A stretch of 34,747 bases of DNA from Acidimicrobiia bacterium UBA4744 (GTDB lineage: Bacteria > Actinomycetota > Acidimicrobiia > Spongiisociales > UBA4744). Each line of letters starts with the position of its first letter. Position 1 is the first letter of the stretch. Under the pieces are notes generated by a model that saw only the letters and a list, made by a program, of their open reading frames with translations, was not told where the DNA came from and did no database searches. Both the position numbers and the translations under genes were made by a program. Of this stretch, positions 21,113-28,368 are shown piece by piece. The stretch covers positions 32,090 to 66,836 of the forward strand of contig DHIO01000031.1 in NCBI GenBank assembly GCA_002403855.1. The letters are read 5' to 3'.

Positions 21113-22921
21113 GTCGTCCTCGACAACCTCCTCGATCACCTGGCCGCCCAGCAGTCCCTCGACCAGGGCGTCCGGATCAGTTGGCACCGACGGGGTCTCC
21201 AACAACTCATGCTTGTTCGGCGAACTCTCGTTCTTCTCGGACTGAGCCTCGCCGTCTTCCGCCCGGCTTCCCGACCGGAACTGGATGCGAACGGCTCCTC
21301 CGAGCAACTCCGCAGCGCGATCTTCGACAATCTGCTTGACCAGGTCATCCGCCTGGAGCTGTTCGAGGTGAAAGGAGAGGTGGTCGGGCAGATTCAAGGT
21401 AACCGTCGAACCATCGACATCACCGGGACTGGCTTCACGAAAAAGAGCCTGTCGCCGCGGGCCGAGCTCGTCTCGAACCCCGGCGACCAGGGCAGGCCAC
21501 ACCGATTCGATTTGCCCAAGAGTGAGATCAGCAATGGGTTGGCGGGCAGCTTCGAGCGTCGACTCTTCGGCCGGCGGTTGGTCGGACCCGGCCGGCTCGG
21601 TGGGCTTCTGTTCGGCCGGCATTGGCTCATCCGGGAGTTCGATGAGCGGCCGCTCGCCGGACATCGGAGCGGGAGTGGATGCCTCGGCCTTCTCAACATC
21701 CTCATCGATAGCGTCAGATCCGGCCGAGGCCGAGGCCCGGGTGGTCGCCGGGGGTGCGGTGCCGAGACGTCGGACCCGTTGCTCGAGCTTGTCGATTCGC
21801 GCCGCCATCGAGGCGGGGTCGCCTGCTGTTTCGGGCCGGGTCAGCTTCAGCAAGGTGATCTCGACCATCAAACGTTCCTCGCGCCCCTCCCTGAGCCGCA
21901 ACAGGGCGTCGGCGAGATGGTCGACCGCTCGCAGCACATCCGAAGCCGGGAGCTCCTTTGAAACCTTCGTCCACTCGTCCAGCACATCGGCAGGTTCGTC
22001 TGCCACTTCGGCGAGGTTTGGCGCGTAGTGCGCCAGGAATACGCCGCGGAAGAAGGCAATGCCTTCAGTCACGAAACGGCGCAGGTCGACGCCCTCCGCC
22101 GAGAGCGCAGCCACCATCTCGATAGCGGCCCGGGCGTCCTGTTGCACAACGGCCCGGGCCAGATCGGCGTAGACCTCCGAATCGGCCAGGCCGAGGGCAC
22201 GATTGACCCCGCGCACCCCGACCGAACCATCGCCGAGAGCCGCGACCTGCTCGAGAAGACTCAGCGCATCTCTCACCGAGCCTCGAGCGTGCCGGGCGAC
22301 GGAGGTCAGTGCCGGCGGCTCCACTTCGAAACCTTGAGATTGGCTGATCTGATCCAGATAGCCCGCCAGCACTTCCACCGCGACATTGTGGAAGTCGAAC
22401 CGCTGGCTGCGGCTTCGAATGGTGTCGAGCAGTTTGTAGGGCTCGGTGGTGGCCAGAACGAAGTGAACGTGCGCCGGTGGCTCCTCGAGAGTCTTGAGGA
22501 GTGCATTTCCGGCAGCTTTGGAGAGCATGTGGGCTTCGTCCAGGATGAAGACCCGCTTGGCTCCGCCCACCGAAGCAACGGTGGTAACACTCACTCGGAT
22601 GTCGCGAATGTCGTCGACGGAATTGTGCGACGCTGCATCGAGTTCGATCACGTCAAGCGAAGACCCCTCGGTGACCGAGACACAAGAGGTGCAAGTGTTG
22701 CAGGGCTCTCCGTCCTCGCCGAGGTTGGTGCAGTTCAGAGCTTTGGCGAGAATCCGGGCCGTGGTCGTCTTGCCGGTTCCGCGGGGGCCGGCGAACAAAT
22801 AGGCGTGAGCCACCCGGCCCTCCTGAACCTCCCGCGCCAGTGTGTCGGTCACATGGCTCTGACCGATAATGCTGTCGAACCGTTGCGGCCGATACTTCCG
22901 ATAGAGGGCCTGGTACTCCAC
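21110..22921 (-). CDS. dnaX: DNA polymerase III subunits gamma and tau
   Basis: The 603-residue clamp-loader ATPase begins MEYQALYRKYRPQRFDSIIGQ. Walker A is GPRGTGKT (45-52), zinc ligands are C64, C74, C77 and C80, Walker B is VFILDEAHMLS, and the sensor-type ARGSVRDALSLLEQ follows. The tail after about residue 370 is Ala/Glu/Pro-rich and ends with a polymerase-contact-like region. I see no A-rich slippery sequence for a gamma product. The GTG start is preceded by TACCAT with a 7-nt gap and no ribosome binding site. The frame stays open to 22999, but that stretch is not family-like. Confidence 0.96.
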   Translation of the reverse strand: MEYQALYRKYRPQRFDSIIGQSHVTDTLAREVQEGRVAHAYLFAGPRGTGKTTTARILAKALNCTNLGEDGEPCNTCTSCVSVTEGSSLDVIELDAASHNSVDDIRDIRVSVTTVASVGGAKRVFILDEAHMLSKAAGNALLKTLEEPPAHVHFVLATTEPYKLLDTIRSRSQRFDFHNVAVEVLAGYLDQISQSQGFEVEPPALTSVARHARGSVRDALSLLEQVAALGDGSVGVRGVNRALGLADSEVYADLARAVVQQDARAAIEMVAALSAEGVDLRRFVTEGIAFFRGVFLAHYAPNLAEVADEPADVLDEWTKVSKELPASDVLRAVDHLADALLRLREGREERLMVEITLLKLTRPETAGDPASMAARIDKLEQRVRRLGTAPPATTRASASAGSDAIDEDVEKAEASTPAPMSGERPLIELPDEPMPAEQKPTEPAGSDQPPAEESTLEAARQPIADLTLGQIESVWPALVAGVRDELGPRRQALFREASPGDVDGSTVTLNLPDHLSFHLEQLQADDLVKQIVEDRAAELLGGAVRIQFRSGSRAEDGEAQSEKNESSPNKHELLETPSVPTDPDALVEGLLGGQVIEEVVEDD

Positions 22922-22928
22922 GGCGGCG

Positions 22929-22934
22929 ATGGTA
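22929..22934 (-). promoter_or_regulatory. -10 box for leaderless dnaX
   Basis: TACCAT on the minus strand, then 7 nt, then the GTG start. Confidence 0.4.
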
Positions 22935-23019
22935 GCGAATACCGATGACAGCGCCTCCGGCGATGCATCGGCGGTTGGGTGCTCTTCGCAATCGATCACC
23001 AGGTAGCCGCTCTGTTTCT

Positions 23020-23195
23020 GGGACCGACGGTCGACTACCGACCATTCGGTGCCGGCTCTATTGTGCCGATAGCCGACAACTGTCGTTCAGTTCCCTCACA
23101 ACCCCGCCGATGACCGACAATGACAATCAACACCGCCAACTGCTCGCGCCGCGAACCGACCCGTGACCAATGACGACTGACTACTGATAACCGAT
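23020..23195 (+). repeat. Degenerate 7-bp periodic spacer upstream of the ABC genes
   Basis: The spacer reads as heptamers ending in CCG near its left end (ACTACCG, GGTGCCG, TGTGCCG, ATAGCCG). At its right end it reads as heptamers of the ACnnnTG type (ACCAATG, ACGACTG, ACTACTG). It occupies most of the 272-bp gap between dnaX and the ABC ATPase. The ATPase start codon lies in its last unit, and no Shine-Dalgarno is visible. Confidence 0.65.
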
Positions 23196-23976
23196 GACTT
23201 CAACCTCACACCCTTCAGTCTGGGCCAAGGGCCTCGTTCGCCGTTTCGGCAACAAAGTGGCCGTCGATGGTGTCGACCTGTCCATTGGCCGGGGGGAGTT
23301 CTATGGATTACTAGGACCCAATGGCGCCGGGAAGACCACGACGATCAAGATGATCGTCGGTTTGCTTCGGCCCACCGAAGGGACGGCCGGAATCAACTCG
23401 CTCGACACTTGGAGCCAGCCGCTCGAGGTCAAGCGAAAGATTGGCGTCCTCCCCGAGGAATTCAACCTGTACGAGCGTCTGACCGGTGCCGAGCTTCTGG
23501 ATTTCACATCGGCGATTCACCGCCTTCCGAGAGAGGACGCGGCGCAGCGCCGCCGAGAGTTGCTGCGACTGCTCGATCTCCAAGATGCAGCATCCGATCT
23601 GATCGCCGACTACTCGAGGGGGATGCGCAAGAAACTGGCGCTGGCTGCCGCCGTCATCCACGCCCCGCCGGTTCTGTTCCTCGACGAGCCGTTCGAAGGC
23701 GTCGACGCGGTGAGCGCGCGACTCATCCGGAGTCTGCTCCAGCAATACACCGCCCGAGGCGCAACGATCGTCTTCTCCTCACACGTCATGGAACTGGTTG
23801 AGCGACTCTGCACGCGAATCGGCATCATGATGCACGGCAAGCTGGTCGTGGAAGCCACTCCTGAAGAGTTGCGGCGCGAGTACGGAGTGACATCGGTTGA
23901 GGATGCCTTTCTGGAAGTGGTGGGAGCCGGTGACGTGGGCGAGGGACTGGAATGGTTGGGCGCCTCGTCTGGCTGA
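23194..23976 (+). CDS. ABC transporter ATP-binding protein (drug/antibiotic exporter type)
   Basis: The 260-residue ATPase has Walker A GPNGAGKTT (41-49), an EEFNLYERLTG Q-loop region with Glu in place of Gln, signature YSRGMRKKL in place of LSGGQ, Walker B VLFLDEPFEGVD and the switch His in SSHVMEL. The sequence type (NatA/CcmA group) pairs with separate permeases for export. The next gene overlaps by 25 bp and encodes the permease. Its substrate is unknown. Confidence 0.9.
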   Translation: MTSTSHPSVWAKGLVRRFGNKVAVDGVDLSIGRGEFYGLLGPNGAGKTTTIKMIVGLLRPTEGTAGINSLDTWSQPLEVKRKIGVLPEEFNLYERLTGAELLDFTSAIHRLPREDAAQRRRELLRLLDLQDAASDLIADYSRGMRKKLALAAAVIHAPPVLFLDEPFEGVDAVSARLIRSLLQQYTARGATIVFSSHVMELVERLCTRIGIMMHGKLVVEATPEELRREYGVTSVEDAFLEVVGAGDVGEGLEWLGASSG

Positions 23977-25556
23977 AGTGGCGGTTACTCGTCAACGGCG
24001 TGAGAGCCGACCGCCAGCGAGCCTTCGGGCTCCCTATCGTCACCATCGGCGTGGCCGCCATCGGCTTCTGGCTGTCCGGTAGGTACGGGCGAACCGCAAG
24101 CGAGATGTCCGACGCGGCGGCCGGCGACTTCACATTGTGGGTGATGCTGATCGTGTGGCTGGCCTGGACCACCCTGCCGGTCCTCCTGTTTCCGCTCGAC
24201 GAGACGCTGGATCCGGCGCGGTTCTCGCTGGCACCGATCAGCCGCACCCAGCTCATGGCCGGGCTCACCGCCGCGGGGCTCGTGACCCCCACCATCGTCG
24301 TACCGGTGCTGCTGCTCGCCACCAACGTCGCCCTGTTCTCGGGGCCGCTGACGGCTCTCGTGGCACTTCTTGCCAGCGGCCTCCTGCTCTTGCACTTCGT
24401 CGTCGGCGGCCAAACCTTCACGGCCCTTGTCTCCCTGGTTCTCCGGAGCCGTCGCGGACGCGACCTGGCCGTCGTCATCGTCTCGTCCCTCGGCCTCCTC
24501 GGGTTCGCCTTGCAGCAGACGATTGCCACGGCCATTGGCGAGTTTGGGTTGGCAGGAGCAGTCGACGTTTACAGCATCTCTTCGTGGTGGTGGGCACTGC
24601 CCCCGGTGGCCGCCCAGCAAGCCGCCGTGGCCGCCGCCGCCGGGTCATGGGGACAGGCCCTTCTCGCGCTGGTCGTTTCCGCCGGCTGGCTGGTAGCAAT
24701 CGTCTCGCTCTGGAACCGGTTGCTGTTGCGCCTGGTGACGACACCGGAATCGAGCCCACTCCGCAACAGCAAGCGCGTACGACGGACCATCACCGATCGG
24801 TCCGGATGGTCCACACCGGTCGTGGTCGCTCGCAAGGAACTGCTCTTCTATGTGCGGGACCCCCGCCTCCGGATGGTATGGACGGGTGCCGTGATCTTCC
24901 TAGGAGTGATCATCGCGACGCTTCTGATCGGAACCACTCAGCTGAGCGACATCCAACGCGCCGACTGGTTGCCGCTGCTCGGCCCGATGGTGGTGATCTT
25001 CATCGGCTTGCCGGTGGCGCTCAACCAGTTCGGTTGGGAACGCAACGCTTCCTCTTTCTTGTTCGTCCTCCCGGCCGGGCCCCGCCAGCTTCTCATCGGC
25101 AAGAACCTCGCCACCGGTACCGCTCTGTTCCTGGAGACGATGAGTCTGTCGGTCATCCTTGCCTGGGTGAGTGGCGGTTGGGAAACGTTGCCGATCGTCC
25201 CTCCGCTGGCCCTCACTGCGATCGGCTGCCAACTAGCCGTCGGCAACATCGTGTCCGTGCTGGCCCCGCTCCGCTTGCCCGACATGGGTACCGACCTGTT
25301 TGCCCAGGCGACCGAGCAGGGTTGTCTGGCAATTACCGCTCAGATGGTCTCCTTTTTCGTCATCGGGTTGCTGATGACCCTTCCGGCGAGCGCCTACGTG
25401 CTGGTGGTTTCGTTTGGTCAGAACCTGAATCCGTACACCGTATCGCTGGCCTCGCTGGCCTGGGGGGCCTCGATCTACGGCATCGGCTTGTGGATCTCCG
25501 GCCGCGTGCTGCGGAAGCGGATACCAGAAACGGTGGCGCTGGTCGAGACGGTGTGA
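23952..25556 (+). CDS. ABC transporter permease (exporter type)
   Basis: The 534-residue protein has many membrane helices, for example LPIVTIGVAAIGFWL, WVMLIVWLAWTTLPVLLF, and a C-terminal group after residue 300. A central cytoplasmic segment contains VVVARKELLFYVRDPRLRM, a coupling-type sequence seen in ABC-2 permeases. It should form the membrane part of the transporter with the upstream ATPase. The start has GAGG upstream inside the ATPase gene. Confidence 0.85.
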   Translation: MVGRLVWLKWRLLVNGVRADRQRAFGLPIVTIGVAAIGFWLSGRYGRTASEMSDAAAGDFTLWVMLIVWLAWTTLPVLLFPLDETLDPARFSLAPISRTQLMAGLTAAGLVTPTIVVPVLLLATNVALFSGPLTALVALLASGLLLLHFVVGGQTFTALVSLVLRSRRGRDLAVVIVSSLGLLGFALQQTIATAIGEFGLAGAVDVYSISSWWWALPPVAAQQAAVAAAAGSWGQALLALVVSAGWLVAIVSLWNRLLLRLVTTPESSPLRNSKRVRRTITDRSGWSTPVVVARKELLFYVRDPRLRMVWTGAVIFLGVIIATLLIGTTQLSDIQRADWLPLLGPMVVIFIGLPVALNQFGWERNASSFLFVLPAGPRQLLIGKNLATGTALFLETMSLSVILAWVSGGWETLPIVPPLALTAIGCQLAVGNIVSVLAPLRLPDMGTDLFAQATEQGCLAITAQMVSFFVIGLLMTLPASAYVLVVSFGQNLNPYTVSLASLAWGASIYGIGLWISGRVLRKRIPETVALVETV

Positions 25557-25671
25557 GAGCCGACTTCGCCGGCAGCCGTCAGTCCTCGGTTGCCGGTGAG
25601 GCTGGGAGGTACTTCGTTGTCTGTGCTCGGTATTCCAAACGTGGTGATCCGGAGTACGCGATAGGAAGTAC

Positions 25672-25692
25672 GTCGGATACCTAGTATCCGAC
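25672..25692. promoter_or_regulatory. Perfect palindrome over a -10 box, possible operator
   Basis: Arms GTCGGATAC (25672-25680) and GTATCCGAC (25684-25692) flank CTA. TAGTAT (25682-25687) sits at the centre as a -10 box, 6 nt before the ATG at 25694. A bound dimeric repressor would block the promoter, or the RNA hairpin could affect initiation if a longer transcript reads through. Confidence 0.5.
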
Positions 25693-25693
25693 T

Positions 25694-26260
25694 ATGACCT
25701 CCCTGCGCTTAGGCATCGACCTCGACGGAGTTGTCGCCGACTTCGTCGCCGGTTGGATCAGCCGCTACAACCAGGAGTTCGAGGCCGACTTGACACCCTC
25801 CTCGGTTACCACCTGGGACGGCCTGCACACCCTCACCCATTTTCGCAACAAGGACGAGTTCTGGAGGTGGGCGAGCGACCACGGCGGCGGGAGTGTGTTC
25901 CGCCACCTGGAAACGTACGATGGAGCCACTCAGGCTCTCCACGAGCTCGCCATGCAGGGCCACCAGGTCGTGATCCTCACCTTGAAGCCGGACTGGGCGG
26001 TCCACGATACGTTCGCCTGGATCGGCGACCACCGGATTCCCACCCGCGAAGTGCACATCATTTCCGAGAAGTGGCAGGTGCCGTGCGACATCTACCTCGA
26101 CGACTCCCCGGACCAACTGGCCCGTTATCTCGAGCACCGGCCCGACCGGCTCATATGCCGGTTTGTTCGGCCCTGGAACGACCCGATCGAAGGCGTCCTC
26201 GATGTCCAGAGCTGGGCTGATTTTGTTGAACTGACGACAACCCGGTCGAGGGCACACTGA
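25694..26260 (+). CDS. HAD-family 5'(3')-deoxyribonucleotidase-like protein
   Basis: The 188-residue protein has motif I DLDGVVADF (D9 and D11), a cap with FWRWASDHGGGSVFRHLETYDGA, and motif IV IYLDDSPDQLARYL. The pattern matches NT5C-like HAD nucleotidases, which remove phosphate from (deoxy)nucleoside monophosphates. The start lies right after a perfect palindrome with a central -10 box, which points to a leaderless and possibly repressed transcript. It is followed by 138 bp and the phosphonate-type transporter genes, with no evident link. Confidence 0.75.
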   Translation: MTSLRLGIDLDGVVADFVAGWISRYNQEFEADLTPSSVTTWDGLHTLTHFRNKDEFWRWASDHGGGSVFRHLETYDGATQALHELAMQGHQVVILTLKPDWAVHDTFAWIGDHRIPTREVHIISEKWQVPCDIYLDDSPDQLARYLEHRPDRLICRFVRPWNDPIEGVLDVQSWADFVELTTTRSRAH

Positions 26261-26335
26261 GTGCCAGCGAAACTAGGGACCTTCTCCTCATCGTCCGGGA
26301 CCTCCGCCGCCTGGGAGGGCGAGCAGCGGGCGTAC

Positions 26336-26341
26336 TAGCCT
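26336..26341 (+). promoter_or_regulatory. Possible -10 box upstream of the binding-protein gene
   Basis: TAGCCT in the 138-bp gap would give a leader of about 50 nt that includes the GGGAGGAG at 26382-26389. There is no clear -35. Confidence 0.25.
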
Positions 26342-26398
26342 TCGCAGTGCGGCAGCAGCCGCGCCGGAACCTGCCATACACGGGAGGAGTACGTTCGA

Positions 26399-27508
26399 AT
26401 GAAGCTCACCAAAGTGCTGGTGCTTCTGTTGGTGTTGGGCCTCATCGCAGCCGCGTGTGCCGGCGACGACGCCGAGGAAACCACCACCACGGAAGCCACC
26501 ACAACGACCACGGAAGCCACCACAACGACCACCGAAGCCACTACCACAACGGAAGAGCCGATGGCGGAGATCGGTTCGGCCGAAGCGCCGATCCAAGTGC
26601 TGTTCGTACCGTCGGTCAGCACGGCGACCATCACCACCGGCGGTGAGGTCATGGCCGACGCTCTCAAGGAAGCCACCGGACTCGAGTACGATGTTGTCGT
26701 ACCGACGTCCTACGCGGCCACCATTGAGTCGATGTGCGCAGCCCCCGATCGTTCGATGGGCTTCATTCCCGGTCTGGGTTATGTGCTCGCCAGCGAGTTG
26801 TGCAACGTCGATGTCTCATTCGCTGCAGTCCGCTACGGATGGGATGTCTACTGGGCGCAGATCATCGTGTCGCGTGACAGTGACATCGAGACCGTGGAAG
26901 ACCTTGACGGCCTGACCTGGGCGTATCCCGACCCGGGATCCACTTCTGGCTACCTGGCCATTCTGCCGATCCTGGAAGCCGCCGGCGTCACCCCCGGCGA
27001 CACGCTGGAGGCAGGCGGTCACACCGGTTCGGTGCGGGCCGTCTATCAGGGCGATGCGGACTTCGGATCTAGCTTCTTCAGCCCGCCTCTCTTGCCGGAA
27101 GGCCGGTGGGAAGTGGGCATGGAGCCCGACATCCCAGACGACCTGATTCCCGAGTGCGCCGTGACCGAAGAGAACCGACTCTTCTGCGGTGACTACCGGG
27201 TTCTGGATGCTCGGGCCAACCTCAGGGAAGAGGCTCCGGACGTAGTCCAGAAGGTGCGCATCCTGACCATTTCGGATGCCATCCCCAATGACACCCTCTC
27301 GTTCGGCCCGGACTTCCCGGCCGATGTGCGAGCGGATATCGAAGAAGCACTGGTCGCATTTGCCGAGACCGATGCGTGGTTCGAGTCGATTGGCAACTCG
27401 GACTTCTACGACTGGACCGGCCTCTCCCCGACCGACGACGCAGCCTTTGACCCGGTTCGCTTGATGGTGGCAGCCGCCGGCATCACTCTCGAAAACATCG
27501 GCGAGTAG
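26399..27508 (+). CDS. phnD: Phosphate/phosphonate-type ABC transporter substrate-binding lipoprotein
   Basis: The 369-residue protein starts with a lipoprotein signal (LIAAAC, Cys20). A Thr/Glu linker follows, made of a 7-residue unit repeated about three times (21 bp each, 26481-26550). The periplasmic-binding fold has PhnD-type blocks: GFIPGLGYVLASE, AVRYGWDVYWAQIIVSRDSD, DLDGLTWAYPDPGSTSGYL and HTGSVRAVYQGDADFGSSF. Related proteins bind phosphonates, phosphite or phosphate. The substrate is not certain, and no phosphonate-degrading gene is nearby. The start has GGGAGGAG 9 nt upstream. Confidence 0.85.
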   Translation: MKLTKVLVLLLVLGLIAAACAGDDAEETTTTEATTTTTEATTTTTEATTTTEEPMAEIGSAEAPIQVLFVPSVSTATITTGGEVMADALKEATGLEYDVVVPTSYAATIESMCAAPDRSMGFIPGLGYVLASELCNVDVSFAAVRYGWDVYWAQIIVSRDSDIETVEDLDGLTWAYPDPGSTSGYLAILPILEAAGVTPGDTLEAGGHTGSVRAVYQGDADFGSSFFSPPLLPEGRWEVGMEPDIPDDLIPECAVTEENRLFCGDYRVLDARANLREEAPDVVQKVRILTISDAIPNDTLSFGPDFPADVRADIEEALVAFAETDAWFESIGNSDFYDWTGLSPTDDAAFDPVRLMVAAAGITLENIGE

Positions 27509-27528
27509 CTACTCACCGAGGACTACCT

Positions 27529-27561
27529 GAGATGGAGCCCGGCGCAGCCGGGCTCCATCTC
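27529..27561 (+). terminator. 15-bp hairpin after phnD
   Basis: Perfect arms of 15 bp (27529-27543 and 27547-27561, beginning GAGATGGAGCC) enclose a GCA loop. It lies between the binding-protein and ATPase genes. It has no T-run, so it may act as a partial terminator or as an mRNA stabiliser that lets the binding protein be made in excess, as in many importer operons. Confidence 0.75.
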
Positions 27562-27611
27562 TGCGGGCAACCGATGCAGGTAGAGTGGCAACAAGAAAAA
27601 AAAAGGAGCGC

Positions 27612-28361
27612 GTGCTTAAAGTCGAGCATCTGACCAAGGTCTACGAAGGAGGAGTGCTCGCACTCGACGATGTCAGCTTCGAGGTCCCCGAAGGCGAGTT
27701 CCTGGCGGTCATCGGTTTGTCGGGCTCTGGGAAATCCACCCTGCTCCGCTGCATCAACCGCTTGATCGAACCAACCGACGGGCGAATCACCTGGAACGGT
27801 GTGGACATCACCGCCGCCACGCAAGACGAGATGCGCAGGATCCGGCGGCGCATCGGAATGGTGTTTCAGCACTTCAATCTGGTTCATCGTTCGACCGTAC
27901 TCACCAATGTGCTGGCCGGACGGCTCGGCTACACGACTCCAGCAGCGAGCATCATCAACCGGTTCGCCGCGGCCGATGTTTCCAAAGCACAAGAGACACT
28001 GGAGTTGGTCGGCATCGCCGACAAGGTGAACAATCGGGCCGACGAACTGAGCGGCGGCCAGCAGCAAAGGGTGGGAATCGCCCGTGCACTGATGCAGGAC
28101 CCGGAGATGATCCTCGCCGATGAGCCGGTTGCCAGTCTGGATCCGGTCCTCGCTCACAGCATCATGCAGTATCTCGACGTCATTCAGAAGCGCGGGGTCA
28201 CGGTGCTTTGCAGCCTCCACTTCCTCGACTTGGTCCAGCAGTACGCCGAACGCGCCATCGCTCTCAACGAAGGCAAGCTGATGTTCGATGGGGCGCCCGA
28301 AGCCATCGACGACGCCAGGTTCAAGGACATCTACGGACAGGAAGCCGAGCGGATCGGATGA
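27612..28361 (+). CDS. phnC: Phosphonate-type ABC transporter ATP-binding protein
   Basis: The 249-residue ATPase (start MLKVEHLTKVY) has Walker A GLSGSGKST (35-43), the Q-loop VFQHFNL, signature LSGGQQQ (146-152), Walker B MILADEPVASLD and the switch His in CSLHFLD. PhnC-specific cues are the GRLGYT block and the QTLELVGI-like ETLELVGI. The GTG at 27612 follows AAGGAG at short spacing. An in-frame GTG at 27585 would add 9 residues that include a KKK from a run of nine A. The gene is followed by the permease gene after 7 bp. Confidence 0.9.
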   Translation: MLKVEHLTKVYEGGVLALDDVSFEVPEGEFLAVIGLSGSGKSTLLRCINRLIEPTDGRITWNGVDITAATQDEMRRIRRRIGMVFQHFNLVHRSTVLTNVLAGRLGYTTPAASIINRFAAADVSKAQETLELVGIADKVNNRADELSGGQQQRVGIARALMQDPEMILADEPVASLDPVLAHSIMQYLDVIQKRGVTVLCSLHFLDLVQQYAERAIALNEGKLMFDGAPEAIDDARFKDIYGQEAERIG

Positions 28362-28368
28362 AGTACTC

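Noticed and set aside
21110..22921. Programmed frameshift for a gamma subunit in dnaX
   Set aside because: No A-AAA-AAG-type slippery run was seen in the gene.
21029..22948. Plus-strand open frames of about 300 codons across dnaX (21029-21961 and 22028-22948)
   Set aside because: They are antisense to dnaX with no recognisable motifs.
22922..23193. SRP RNA gene near dnaX
   Set aside because: I looked for the conserved GNAR/GGAA loop region and a long stem. The gap reads as a heptamer array and shows no such fold.
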